64,000 nt of DNA from Echeneis naucrates (GCF_900963305.1 NW_021780168.1:312501-376500); one strand, 5' to 3'. Positions 51,226 to 62,170 are shown, counted from the first letter of the stretch. Numbers and translations are program-made. The notes: generated from the sequence alone by a model not told the origin.

Positions 51226-51541
51226 AAGTCAATCACAATCACAAGTTTTATCAGTTTTTAGGGTGTGGGGGTTAAGAACATCTGAATTAGTTTGAAAGTC
51301 ACAATTGTTACCTTAACCTTAGCATTTAAAGAAACGCCCTGAGTCATCATCAGCAAACACCAGCTGCTGTTTTCACCCAGGTGGTTGCTACATGGGTTCA
51401 ACTTGTGACTGTGGTGTTGTCAGTGAAAAGGATTCTGTTACAAATTCCTAAACTACTTCAAGTAGCAGCTGGCCAGTATGGGGATTCAGCACGTGAGCAT
51501 CGGCTGCTGTGAACTATAATACCAGTGAATTAAACAAAGAC

Positions 51542-51615
51542 CGTCCCTGGGTGGGCTCGAACCACCATCCTTTCGGTTAACAGCCGAATGCGCTGACCGA
51601 TTGCGACACAGAGAC
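51542..51615 (-). tRNA. tRNA-Asn(GTT)
   Basis: 74-nt gene: GTCTCTGTGTCGCAATCGG, anticodon stem TTCGG/CCGAA with loop CTGTTAA (GTT), T-arm GGTGGTTCGAGCCCACC, 3' end CAGGGACG. One D-stem change. It reads AAC/AAT. A short T-run (TTTGTTT) follows. Confidence 0.87.
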
Positions 51616-51616
51616 A

Positions 51617-51660
51617 CGTTGACCAGTTCCTGTTACAGCAGGCTGTAACAGGAACTGGTC
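51617..51660. repeat. Near-perfect palindrome beside tRNA-Asn
   Basis: GACCAGTTCCTGTTACA and its exact reverse complement flank a six-base spacer (GCAGGC). The right arm plus spacer equals the 5' flank of the Asn gene at 62259, so the hairpin marks an inverted-duplication junction. Confidence 0.9.
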
Positions 51661-52291
51661 CCACAATAAGAAGGTTGTTGGTTTGAATCTCAAACTGTCA
51701 GCCGTTTTTCTGATTCCAGCCAATGATCTTAGTGATAAGAGACGGCTTGACATAACGGGTTTCAATTTTTATTTACACACAGCACATTCAGGACATTAAT
51801 GTGACAGTTTATTTTATGCTAAAGAAAATCCTTTGTTATTTGTCACAGTGGACTTGGCTCATCATATTTTGCTGACTAACTGGTATTGGAGTTGTGTAGA
51901 AAAAACAGAAAGATCTGACAACAGCTTTGAAAGCGGATGCAGTCCATCCAGATAACCTTTGAATTAACCTTAAACAGGTTTCAAGGATATTTCGAGATAG
52001 TTCAAGATGGTCTGACGTTTATGATAATTCTACCAAGAACAGCAGGCTGCAACATGGACAGACCAAAGTGAGGTGAATGTGCACTCTGTGGTGGAGGCCA
52101 TGAGAAAAAATGGGTCTTTGATGTCATGGTGGCAAATGCAAATAAAGACAAGTATATGCACCATAAAGGGCCTCTGATATAATCTAGAGATTGACAATTA
52201 AAAAGACGACGCAATTTAATAATTTTACTCCTGGAGATACTGTCACAGCTACCAAAGTCGTGCAAACAAACTAATAGACACATCAGATACA

Positions 52292-52363
52292 GGGCTCGTC
52301 AGGGATTTGAACCCGGGACTTCTCGCACCCAAAGTGAGAATCATACCCCTAGACCAACGAGCC
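52292..52363 (-). tRNA. tRNA-Pro(TGG)
   Basis: 72-nt Pro: perfect acceptor GGCTCGT/ACGAGCC, A-box TGGTCTAGGGG, loop TTTGGGT (TGG). One anticodon-stem mismatch (A-C) and one T-stem mismatch. Function is plausible but not certain. Confidence 0.7.
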
Positions 52364-52559
52364 TGTGGTGATTTTCTTTTAGGGTTAGAAAAAATGTTTC
52401 TTCTTCAAAATGGACCCGAAATGGTACCGTTCATTTGTACTCCTACGGTTTTATAGATATTACACATTTTAATTTCTGGTGATGGTGTCACCCAGCCCGC
52501 CATGTTCTCTGAATGGACCTGAAGTGGTACAGTTCCTTTGTGCTAGATTGTGCCATAAA

Positions 52560-53200
52560 AAAAGTTTTCTCTGCTAGATGAGTCCAAACAACAGCACTCA
52601 GCTGTGTCATATTTTAAGGCTGTGCAGATTACAGAGATTCTCCAACATGCTCTGTAGCTGCCCACCTGGGAAACTTGGTCCATGAAAGCAAACAACCGTC
52701 AGAGTCAGGCCGACCACAGAGCCTGTTCTCCTGATCAGCCTGTTCAGTCTCTGTGTGTCTCCCTTGTACTCACTTGTACAAAAGGAAGTCGTCTGTGTTT
52801 CATAATTGAAATGATCCGTATTGTATTCTAAGAAGATGTTGTTGTCTTTGTCCGTCAGCACTGCCCCAACAAGTAGCACTTACTGAATTCAACAGTCAAG
52901 TTAGTGCTCAAGTTAAGGTAACATTTGTGACTTTCAAATTACTTCCTCAACCCTCACCCCCCATATCACCGATAATACCTGCTGTCCTGGTGATTGAAGA
53001 AAGGAAGGAATGACATTCCTCATGTTTTTTGTCCAAATTCCAACCAGGACAACCCCAAAGAGAAGCACTTATGCACAAAGACTTCATCAGTGTCTTTGAT
53101 TGGAGTGATCTGAGTTAGATCTGAAGAAAACATGGCTCCAAGACTTATTGTTGTTTTTGTAAATTAACACTGAAAGGGGAAAAAGAGCAAAGAGCATCTC
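52560..53200 (-). repeat. Repeated units (inverted relative to 6.9-8.8 kb)
   Basis: Carries GGACAACCCCAAAGAGAAG near 53050 and other pieces matching 8450-8830 and 56700-57070 in the opposite or same orientation. No coding frame common to the copies. Confidence 0.6.
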
Positions 53201-53653
53201 CTTTTCCTGTTCCATCAGTAACCATCAAAGGAGATGCTGATTCTGTGATGTCACAAAGGTCCTAATGACATCACAGAGATCAAAGACTCCTCCCACTTTT
53301 TTGTCATGACCTCCACAGTAGAGTGCACTCTGTTCATGAAGCTCCAAAGACAATCATGGTCCTGCCAGATACCTTTGAGTTCTGCCGACAGAAGCAACAA
53401 CAAAGCTGGAACTATTTGGACTGAACCTGGTTTGTCTGTATTACTTCCCAGGTAGGTTTGGAGGTCTACCAAGTCCAATTCTCTCCAGATGTCCCCAAAC
53501 ACACGCTTCCCCTCCAGGTTTGTCATCTCCAGTATAATTCCCTCAAAAAGAGTTGGAAGCTGTGCTTCCTCACAACAAGAAGGTGCTGTTTCCTTTGAGG
53601 AGGAAACTATCTAGGCTGGAAAATGCTGAGTAATGCTGGCGCCGGTGTGTGTG

Positions 53654-53731
53654 GTTGTTGTGGCCGAGTGGTTGAGTTGATGGACTTTCCATTGTGGGTT
53701 CCCCGGGCGGTTTTAAATCCTGCCAACAACG
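53654..53731 (+). pseudogene. tRNA-Ser, anticodon deleted
   Basis: Perfect acceptor GTTGTTG/CAACAAC and D-arm, but the anticodon hairpin is GGACTTTCC, missing four bases; the T-loop is also changed. Confidence 0.75.
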
Positions 53732-53734
53732 GTC

Positions 53735-54960
53735 TGTTGTAGTCACAACACGTGCTTCTTTCATGCTTCTTCATTTTGCTGCCACAGTCGTGGTCATATT
53801 GGATGAACTGTTGGAGTTACTGCCTTCACTCCTGACGTCCAAGAATCATGCTACATGTTAGGAGAAATGACACTTCCTGTCTGAATACCCAAAGAACAAC
53901 TTCAATCTCCTCCTTAAAGTTGCATTCTCATTCTGATCACCTGGCTCCACCCTACATGCAGCTCCAGGCCGGGAACTGAACCCAAGAACTGTTGTGCGGA
54001 AGCAGTTTCCCTTTCAGCAATCTATGTGTGTAGAAACAAGGATGGAAGGTCTCTGGTCTAGTCTCCTTGATTCACAAGGAGAGAATCTGTTAAATCTCAT
54101 GTTCTTTTCATGTGATGGTGGTATCGTGGTCAGCATAGCTGCCTTCCAAGCTACTGACCAACAGCGTGGGGAATAAGCTGAGATAAATCTTTTTTTGGAC
54201 AATGTGCTTTTAGTTTGTTCTGTAACATTGCTGACAATATTTAAACAAAGAGCTGCACACGTATTCACAAGCAGCCCAATTCTCATCTTGTCTGCCCAAT
54301 GAAGCCCAATCTGGCAACTCTGTTGGTGAGCACAGTCCAAATGAAGTCAGTGTTGGCTTTAGGGAGGGATGTTGAAGTCACTTGGCTTCACCTCCAACAA
54401 AGAGCTAGCCTTGTGGAGCCATTCGTGGTGCTAACCATTACACTATTGTAGAGGAAGGAAACACAAATGGAAAAAAAACACTCAGTCACACTCATGGAGC
54501 CTAAATCAAAAGAACATCAGATTGAGACAAGAAAAAATGGAACCAAAGTGTGAAAATAATGAACAATAAACAAAAACATGAACACAAAAAAGTTTGAAAC
54601 AGAGAGGCTGCTCTGTGCAACCTGCTGTTCTGCGTAGAATTATCCTGAATTAGGTCTGTATTCAACAATCTCTAAATGTCTTTAGAAAATAATACACAAG
54701 TTCAATTCCTTTTACACCAAACTATAAAAAAAAAAAAACTTTTTTCTGGTATATATGTCACTGACCCAAACACAAATGAGCGAGGACAAAAAAACAACAA
54801 AGCAAAGCAAAAAAAAAACAAAGACCAATCAAGTTACAGTTTACTTTTGGTCAACCAGCAAAGATCCTGCAGTCAGAAACTTTGGTCTTTTTCTTTACAG
54901 TCATCACAACCAAACAGTTTCTCTTCTGTATGGACCTCCATGTGTGATTTAAGGCTTTTC
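53735..54960. other. Spacer downstream of the zinc-finger gene
   Basis: Contains the Gly relic at 54112 and AT-rich sequence that may include the zinc-finger gene's 3' UTR (minus strand). No other gene seen. Confidence 0.5.
54112..54163 (+). pseudogene. tRNA-Gly(TCC) 5' part
   Basis: GTGATGGTGGTATCGTGG and the anticodon arm with CTTCCAA; the T-arm and acceptor are missing. Confidence 0.7.
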
Positions 54961-54962
54961 TT

Positions 54963-56277
54963 TCATTTAAATGTTTTCCCAAAAACATCACAGCTGAAGT
55001 GTTTCTCTTCTGTATGGACCTTCATATGTGGTTTAATGTGTTTCTTTAGTTTAAATCTTTTCCCACAAACATCACAGCCGAAGGGTTTCTCTTCTGTATG
55101 GACCTTCATGTGTATTTTAAGTATTCCCTTTTCTTTAAATGTCTTCCCACAAACATCACAGCTGAAGGGTTTCTCTTCTGTATGGACCTTCATGTGTGGT
55201 TTAATGTTTTTCTTTAGTTTGAATGTTTTCCCACAAACATCACAGCTGAAGGGTTTCTCTTCTGTATGGACCTTCATGTGTATTTTAAGGATTGCCTTTA
55301 GTTTAAAATTTTTCCAACAAATATCACAGCTGAAGGGTCTCTTTTCTGTGTGGACTGCCATGTGTGATTTCAGGCTTCGCGTTAGTTTAAACATTTTCCC
55401 ACAAACATCACAGCTGAAGGGTCTCTCTTCTGTGTGGACTACCATGTGTTTTTTAAGGTTTTCCATTAGTTTAAATGTTTTCCCACAAACATCACAGCTG
55501 AAGGGTCTCTCCCCTGTGTGGACTACCTTGTGAATCTTCAGATCCCACTTTTTTTTAAATGTTTTCCCACACTCAGGGCAGCTGAATGGTTTTTCACTGC
55601 TGTCACATCTTCTAACATTTACATCACCTTCATCTATTTTCACATCTAACTGGGCCACTCTGGTTTCATTAGAATCATTCTCACTGATTTCACTATCAGA
55701 GGAGTCTGAGGCCTCTTCCTCTGGATCTGGATCTGGTTGAAGAGGACTCTGTGGATCACAGCTCCTGGCCGGTTCATTCATCTCTTCATCCTCACTCTTC
55801 ACCTGAAACGGCCTCACAGGGTTCCTGGTCTCCTCCAGTCCTGGTACCTGGTCCTCCTCCTGTTCCTGTTTAAGGACTGGACTCTCTGAATCCTCCGGAT
55901 CCGGACTGGAGGTGAACTCAGTAGGAACCTCTTTTTTCACCATCAGCTGCTGAACATCTGGAGGAAACGATTCAATAATGAATCCTCTTTATTCGCTACA
56001 ATATGAACACAGTTATTCCTCCAGCTGCTTCATTCTACATCTGCCAAATACAGTCCTCAGCCTTTCTCACTCATAAAAACAACCAACCCGTTTTGTGGAT
56101 CAGGACTCGGGGCTGCAGCAGCTCCAGCTGGCTCCTCTGCCGGTCGATCTCCTGCCTGAAGCCCGAAGCCTCCTCCCCATATCCGGCTACCATTCTGTCC
56201 ACGGCCGCTAAGATCTCCCGGCAGGCGGCGGCGAGTCTGTCGGTGACAAAACCCCGCAGGACTTCTGCTGTGGACAT
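54963..56277 (-). CDS. C2H2 zinc-finger protein, two exons
   Basis: Exon 1 (56277-56088) starts MSTAEVLRGFVTDRL, the coiled-coil-like N-terminal exon typical of teleost zinc-finger genes. It ends at a GT donor in phase 1; the intron is about 130 bp; exon 2 (55957-54963) begins after TCCAG. Joined length is 394 codons plus stop. Exon 2 encodes an acidic Glu/Pro/Ser-rich region (about residues 65-175), then seven complete C2H2 fingers (CDVCGKTFK...H...H). The first linker is TGERP; the others are TEERP, TEKRP or TEEKP. Finger 8 is cut by a TGA and its second Cys is Phe; the frame beyond the stop continues for part of a finger, so the ancestor was longer. Likely a nuclear DNA-binding regulator; target unknown. 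Exon 1 starts at the first ATG and matches the family; a 5' UTR exon cannot be excluded. Confidence 0.88.
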
Positions 56278-56439
56278 TTTAGCTCCTTCACTTTCCAGCT
56301 GAGGGACAAAGACTGCCAGTCCTGTTTGTGTGGAGCGAATATGCGGATATTACCAGTATGAGACACTTTATCAAAACATTTCCTATATTATTTTTTTAAA
56401 CATTGATTCAATGTGGTCATTAACCTGTAATTTGCCCTT

Positions 56440-57480
56440 TAAGGTAACATTTGTGACTTTCTAACTACTTTCTTAACCCTCCACCCTCCATATCATTGAT
56501 AAAACTTGCTGACTTGTGATTGACTTCTGAAATCACCAACATCACCCCAACAAATAGCACTTACTGCTCTCAGAACACAAGTCTGTGCTTCATTTAGGGA
56601 AACGTTGGTGACAAATGCACTAATTCAGCTGATCTGACGAAATGTATTAATTTTTGTTCAAATTCCATCCAGGACAACCCCAAAGAGAAGCACATGTACA
56701 AAAGGAAATCTTCCGTCTTTTTATTTGAAATGATCATTGTTGCATTTTAAGAAGAAGTTGTTGTCTTTGTCAGTCAGCACTGCCCCAACAAGTAGCACTT
56801 ACTGAATTCAACAGTCAAGTTAGTGCTCAAGTTAAGGTAACATTTGTGACTTTCAAACTACTTTCTTTGCCCCCAATTGATGAATTGATAAAACTTGTTG
56901 TCCTGGTGATTGAAGAAAATAAGGAATTGCATTCCTCATCTTTTTTGTCCAATTTCCATCCAGGACAACCCCAAAGAGAAGCACTTATGCACAAAGACTT
57001 CATGAGTGTCTCTGATTGGAGTGATCCGAGTTAGATCTGAAGAAAACATGGCTCCAAGATTTACTGTTGTTTTTGTCAATTCACACTGAACTCACTCCCT
57101 TTCAGGCTTTTACCTGAATTTATCTTCTACCTGAATGAAACCACTCCCACAGCTGCCTGCCTACTTTGTTCGGGCGGGTTCAATGGTCTTGGTAATGGTT
57201 TGTAATGAAGAACACATTTAGTCCATCAGGAACAGACAACGATCCTCTTAAATTCATGAGGACCATTAGCATATGGTGAGAGGACTGTTAACTGCAGTGA
57301 TTAGGGATCAGGGTTGTGTTGTTGTAGCTGATCTGAAGAAATCTATTTAAAATTGCAAATCATCATAATTTTTACTGAATTTCTGAGCAGGACAACCCCA
57401 AAGAAAAGCATTTATGTAGAAAGGAATAATTGTAACTGTCTGAGTTAGAGCTTGCTGTTGTGTTTGTCAGTCAACAAATA
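56440..57480 (-). repeat. Repeated units (inverted relative to 6.9-8.8 kb)
   Basis: The motif GGACAACCCCAAAGA occurs near 56670, 56960 and 57390, with the companion stretch TTAAATTCATGAGGACC near 57250. Order and content mirror 6890-8830 on the other strand. Confidence 0.65.
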
Positions 57481-57537
57481 GCTGAGCTGTGTAGTTGTGT
57501 TGTGCTACACACCAAACATGTCTCCACTGTGTGCTGT

Positions 57538-57588
57538 GCTGAAATAGCTCAGTTGGTAGAGTCCCTGGTTCAATCCTGGATTTTAGTA
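57538..57588 (+). pseudogene. tRNA-Phe, anticodon arm deleted
   Basis: GCTGAAATAGCTCAGTTGG joins GTCCCTGGTTCAATCC directly, losing the anticodon arm; degraded acceptor TTTTAGTA. 51 nt. Confidence 0.7.
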
Positions 57589-57843
57589 CCTGTGGTGTGT
57601 CCTTTAGAAGACTGTCTTTTTTAATTAATGAGAGATAAAAAGCTATTCAGGAAATGTCAAGGTGCCAAACAAACCAACATTTTCTACCAACATTTAATTG
57701 ATGAATCAGTTGAATGAGGACAGATGTGACTTAAAGCAAAACAAAGTCAGCAATAAGGATCTTTTCTAAGAGGGCCCTCAGACAAAGAAGCTGGGTCACA
57801 GCACAGCACGGATCCAGAAGAGACTGCAGCACAGCCTGCTATG

Positions 57844-57915
57844 AGTAGAGTGGTGCAACAGGAGCGTGCTGGGCCCATAACCCAGAGGTTGATGGATCAA
57901 AACCATCCTCTGCTG
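57844..57915 (+). pseudogene. Initiator tRNA-Met, drifted
   Basis: 72-nt iMet with several changes (AGTAGAGTGGTGCAACAGG, T-loop ATCAAAA, 3' end CTGCTG). Anticodon stem and CAT are intact; the A-box is weak. Confidence 0.6.
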
Positions 57916-58149
57916 TTCTAACACACTGGATGTTCCTTCACTGTCTTTGTCTTTTTCAGCAGCACTGATTTACAGGAAAACATGCAGAATGTCATTTATC
58001 ACTTTCTCCAGTAATGTGTACAGTTTTCACTGTGCTGCTCCTGACTCAGTGATGCTGTTGGATGCTTATAGGGCTGCCGTTCTTAAAGTGTGGGCTCCAC
58101 CCCACTGGTGGGGAATAGAGACATGACAGGTGGGGCTTTGTTAATGCCT

Positions 58150-58415
58150 TTCTTTATGGACAACAAAGATCAGAAATTCAAAACAAAACACCCCCACACA
58201 CACAAAAAGTCACCAGTAACACTTAAGACAGAACAGGTCCTTTTCTTTCAGCTCACTTTTAAATTTTATTTTATTTTACATTTTCTTGCAAAAGAAAAAA
58301 AAACACAGAGCACACATTCACCATATAAGAAGTGGAGACGGTTTGGCTCCATCAATGACATCCCTCGACACTGGAACCTCGAGCCAGCACCTTTGATAAA
58401 GATCAGCTAACAGTC
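58150..58415. other. Spacer, no gene seen
   Basis: AT-rich with an A run near 58295. 58360-58395 resembles the piece at 29610-29650 (CTGGAACCTCGAGCCAGC-type). Confidence 0.4.
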
Positions 58416-58419
58416 CTGT

Positions 58420-58491
58420 GGTTCCATGGTGTAATGGTTAGCACTCTGCACTTTGAATCCAGTGATCTGAGTTCAGGTCTCGGTGGAACCT
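58420..58491 (+). tRNA. tRNA-Gln(TTG)
   Basis: 72-nt gene: perfect acceptor GGTTCCA/TGGAACC, A-box TGGTGTAATGG, anticodon loop CTTTGAA (TTG), T-arm CTGAGTTCAGGTCTCGG. One anticodon-stem mismatch (CTGCA against TCCAG). It reads CAA. The only full-length Gln gene here. Confidence 0.8.
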
Positions 58492-58652
58492 CTGTCTTCT
58501 GATTTAGTGGGATAGTGACTACATATAACAGTAACTCCACTCCACCCAAAACAGTGATCCAACCCTGAGCAGAGAGGAGGCTTCATGAAACAGTTTCTCC
58601 TTTCACCCGCTGCAGCAGCTCAGAGCCTCTGTGGTTCAGGAAAGGTCCAAAG

Positions 58653-58683
58653 AGGATGTAGCTCAGTGGTAGAGGACATGCCA
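58653..58683 (+). pseudogene. tRNA-Ala 5' scrap
   Basis: GAGGATGTAGCTCAGTGG and TAGAGGACATGC; the remainder is lost. Confidence 0.55.
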
Positions 58684-58762
58684 TATTGTGAATGAAGCTC
58701 ACAGGACAGTCATGGTCACATACTCTTCTCTCCTCCAAACCTTTGAGGTTTCTCATAATGTG

Positions 58763-58822
58763 AAGGTGGTGGAGTGGCTGAGCAGTCCAACGTGCTGGAT
58801 TAAGGTTCAGGTGTCTTCAGAG
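58763..58822 (+). pseudogene. tRNA-Leu(AAG), decayed 5' part
   Basis: Leu D-arm (GTGGCTGAGCAGTCC), loop TTAAGGT (AAG) and variable arm trace; no T-arm. Confidence 0.6.
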
Positions 58823-58877
58823 GCAAATAGTTTCAACTGCCAGCTTGTTATATCTGTAGTATCTAACATTATGAACA

Positions 58878-58937
58878 AGGCACTGCTGTGATTCAAACCC
58901 AGCAGACAGGTACTTTGACCAGCTAAGCCACAGAACC
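58878..58937 (-). pseudogene. tRNA-Thr, internal deletion
   Basis: GGTTCTGTGGCTTAGCTGG and CAGCAGTGCCT ends present, anticodon arm collapsed; 60 nt instead of 74. Confidence 0.7.
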
Positions 58938-58984
58938 ACTCTGAAGTACATCTATATACAGAGGATCTGGTGATGGAAGTGTAA

Positions 58985-59220
58985 TGTGTATACTGCAGCT
59001 GAGGTTGATGGTAAAGTGGTTTGTTTTAATGTCGGACTCTGCATCTACCTGAACCTGTTTGACTGCAGATGTGCATTTTCATTTGGACCCCAGGAAGAGT
59101 AGCTGCTGCCTCAGTGACAGCTAACGGGGATCCTAATAAGTGATAAACAATAAACAGACATTTCCAATCATCATCAAAATGTATTCTTTCATCAAATGTT
59201 CCTAAACTTCGATTAAAGGC
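58985..59220. repeat. Interspersed repeat, reverse copy
   Basis: Reverse-orientation copy of the unit at 39600-39780 and 50510-50660. DNA from here to 59925 holds no gene I can support. Confidence 0.6.
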
Positions 59221-59928
59221 AGCATTATTGTAGCAGTCAGCACCGTCGTACAGTGTTGGGGAAGTTACTTTAAAATGGAATCAGTGACAGATTACTAATC
59301 ACTGTAAAAGGGATGAAACAGAACTATTTAATTCCTTCAAAAAGCTATAAGATAAATATATTCAACCACTTTTTGATTCCTGACCTATTCCAAAATGAAT
59401 TGCTGACAGACTAAAGAAAGACATTTCAGGTGCATGTGATTACACTGAAATAATATAATTTGATTTATTTCATTTTATTCCATTCAGAAAGTAAAAATAA
59501 TATATTTTATGACATCATTACACACAGTGACATATTTCAAGTGTTTATTTCTTTTAATATTGATCATTGTGACCTACAGCTGATGAAAACCCAAAAGTAG
59601 TTTATTTCAACAACATTTGACTTCACCTACAAGGAACTGCTGGGATTTAAACACAGGCTGCTTTAACAAAGTTTGTCTCCTGTGAAAAGCAGTCAAAAGT
59701 GAAAATAAAACTGGGCACTGAAAATGTATTCCAAAATGAACATGTAAAAAAGAAGTAGATAACCAGAGACCAAACTCCTCAACATGAAGTTGTGTGTGTG
59801 TGTGCATGTGAATTCATGTACATGAGTGGCAAATGAATTATATTGAACTCTGTCGAAATAGCTTTGAAACCTGTTGATGTTGTTAAAGCGGCCTTTTCTC
59901 AAAGCTTAGCTTGCATGCTAGCATGGTG

Positions 59929-60001
59929 GGGGAATTAGCTCAAGTGGTAGAGTGCTCGCTTAGCATGTGAGAGGTAGTGGGATTGATGCCCACATTCTCC
60001 A
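59929..60001 (+). tRNA. tRNA-Ala(AGC)
   Basis: 73-nt gene: acceptor GGGGAAT/ATTCTCC (one wobble), A-box TAGCTCAAGTGG, anticodon CTCGC/GTGAG with loop TTAGCAT (AGC), T-stem GTGGG/CCCAC with loop ATTGATG. It reads GCT/GCC. The best Ala(AGC) here. Confidence 0.83.
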
Positions 60002-60414
60002 CAAGACTTTAGTTCTTTGGAGATACAGCAACAAGTGAACTAAACACAGCAAGTCTTTGGTTTTTTTGTATTGATTCATGGCAGAGGTTACAAAATGAAG
60101 GAGGTCAAGGAGGTCAGTGGATCAGCAACAACCAAGAAATTACTGTTTCTCTTGTCCAGAGATTGCAATGATAATTTTGTGGTTCATGGTGTTGATGCAG
60201 AGACAGAACTTCACAACTCTCTGACAGAGAAGCTGGATGCTGCTGTTGTGCATTTAAACTGGAAAATAGTGAGATGACACCTGTTGTGTCATTCTTTATA
60301 CTTGTCTATGCAGAGCGGTGAAATGGTCCATAGAAGTCTAATATATCATCGAAGCATGTTAAAGGAACTGAGGTTCTAGTCCCAACCACTAAATTCTCAT
60401 TATTAACTAAAGCT

Positions 60415-60488
60415 GTGCCCCATATAAGGCTTGAACTCACGATCTTCAGATTATGAGACTGACGTGCTGCCTACTGCACCAAATGTTC
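60415..60488 (-). pseudogene. Elongator tRNA-Met(CAT), 5' acceptor lost
   Basis: D-arm TGCAGTAGGCAGCAC, anticodon loop CTCATAA (CAT), T-arm GTGAGTTCAAGCC and 3' ATATGGGGCA are clear. The 5' acceptor strand is replaced, leaving four mismatches. Confidence 0.7.
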
Positions 60489-60705
60489 CAAGTAACCAAA
60501 ATAGGAAAGTTCCTTATTTACAGCATTGTTGCGCTTTGCTACATCTGAGCTAAAGATACGAATAAACTAATATAAAGCATTTTGAAATGCTTGTGTGGTG
60601 CGACTGCTCTTGTTCTTTCTGTAGCTTAAAGCGTTAACGAGTTGAAACGCAGCAAAACATATTAAATGATAAAAGTAAAAATACAAATACAGTAAAAAAT
60701 TGGAC

Positions 60706-60735
60706 GGTCCATGGTGTAATCTTTTGCACTCTAAA
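60706..60735 (+). pseudogene. tRNA-Gln 5' scrap
   Basis: GGTCCATGGTGTAATC then TTTTGCACTCT; D-arm only. Confidence 0.5.
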
Positions 60736-61117
60736 TCTGTCATTCATAACAGTTTTAGATTTAATTAAACAATTCAAGATTGCTGTGTGTGTGTTGTGGA
60801 TGAAAAATCTGCATAAAATGGGAATATGATTGCTTGACAATCAAGGGTTAGGACTGAAAACTCTAAAGCCTGTGGCTCCCTGTGGTAGAAATGGACAGCA
60901 GTTGTTGGACTAAAGATAACTCAGCTGTTACTGAATCATCTGTACAGGCTGACTGAGTACAGCTGAGTTAGATGTAACAAACTTAAGTTTCCAAGGAGGA
61001 CTCTGCTAATCATGTCTACTAAATGTTGTTTAAGAACAGTTGAGTAGAGTGCTGTGGATGTGAGATGTTGTAGTGTATGATCAATCTGATCCTCTGTATA
61101 TACATGTACGTCAGCGT

Positions 61118-61191
61118 GGTGCTGTGGCTTAGCTGGTCAAAGCGCCTGTCTCGTAAACAGGAGATCCTGGGTTCAAATCCCAGCAGTGCCT
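61118..61191 (+). tRNA. tRNA-Thr(CGT)
   Basis: 74-nt gene differing from Thr(TGT) at 20484 essentially only at the first anticodon base: loop CTCGTAA (CGT). Acceptor GGTGCTG/CAGTGCC, D-arm and T-arm as in the other Thr genes, and the same 5' flank. It reads ACG. Confidence 0.92.
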
Positions 61192-61232
61192 CGTTCATAA
61201 TGTAAGATGTTGTAGATAGGAAACACTTACAC

Positions 61233-61269
61233 ATGGGAAGTGCATGTTCTACCACTCAGCTACATCCCC
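61233..61269 (-). pseudogene. tRNA-Ala 5' relic
   Basis: GGGGATGTAGCTGAGTGG and TAGAACATGCACTTCCCATG; breaks after the anticodon arm, which no longer has TGC. Confidence 0.6.
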
Positions 61270-61768
61270 TGCATGGGCTGGCAGCATTAGCTAACCAGAT
61301 AGCTTCTGAGCTCCTGCAACACCGATCTGTCTGATGAAGCCTTTTGGATGAGATGAGGACATTGATGATGCTGCTGAATTTAGGTCGCCTGCACTTATGT
61401 CAACAGTCAGAGCTCCATACACAATAAGAGTGCTGAAGAAAAATACTTTAAACATGAGCTCTGTGTCACATTCATGCAGCTTGTGTAGAAACAGTTCATT
61501 CCATCAGAATGAACCTTCACCTGTTAAGGTAACAGTTTGGTAACAGTCAAAGCTCCGTACACAACAACAGTCCTGCTTCTGTTTACCAAAAGCCTCCAAA
61601 GCCCACCCAGAGACCTGCTGTGTTTAGTTCACTTGTTGCTGTATCTCCAAAGAGCTGAAGTCTTGTGGAGAATGTGGGCATCAATCACAACAAGAAGGTG
61701 CCCTGTCCTTTGAGGAGGAAACTATCCAGGCTGGAAAATGTTGAGTCAAAGGAGCTTTCCTACCTGTG

Positions 61769-61834
61769 GTTGTTGTCGCCGAGTGGTTAATGCGATGGAC
61801 TAGAAATCCTTTGGGGTTTCCCAGTTGTTTTCAT
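61769..61834 (+). pseudogene. tRNA-Ser(AGA) 5' part
   Basis: GTTGTTGTCGCCGAGTGG, loop CTAGAAA (AGA) and variable arm, ending at GTTTCCC and joined to GTTTTCATGGACC, the same flank as after 37697. Confidence 0.75.
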
Positions 61835-62064
61835 GGACCAAGTTTCCCATTTGGGGAGAGATGCAGCATGTTTGAGAATCTCTGTTATCTGCACAGCCTT
61901 AAAATATGACACAGCTGAGTGCTGTTGTTCGTACTCATCTAAGAGGAGGAGAGCACTCACTGGTGCTCAGTTATCATTATCAAGGCCGGTGATAGGGACA
62001 CACCTTTAGTTCCACTTCCAGGTCATGGAAGCCATAATGAGAAGTCATTTCTACTGTGTGCTGT

Positions 62065-62090
62065 GCTGAAATAGCTCATTTGGGAGAGCG
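62065..62090 (+). pseudogene. tRNA-Phe 5' scrap
   Basis: GCTGAAATAGCTCATTTGGG then GAGAGC; the remainder is lost. It faces the inverted Phe relic at 62112. Confidence 0.5.
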
Positions 62091-62111
62091 AACAAAAGGA
62101 CCCACAACAGC

Positions 62112-62170
62112 TGCTGAAACCCAGGATTGAAACAGGGACCTTTAAATCTTTAATGTAACGCTCTCCCAAA
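62112..62170 (-). pseudogene. tRNA-Phe, decayed
   Basis: GGGAGAGCGTTACATTAAAG and AAGGTCCCTG with TTTCAATCCTGGGTTTCAGCA: 3' two-thirds with a ruined anticodon stem. Confidence 0.6.

Noticed and set aside
51680-51715. T-arm-like GGTTGTTGGTTTGAATC
   Set aside because: Too short and without acceptor or anticodon to assign to any tRNA.
54676-55533. 285-codon open frame on the plus strand
   Set aside because: It is the antisense of the zinc-finger array; the repeats (SSVWTFMC...) mirror finger periodicity and the true gene is on the minus strand with proper exon structure.
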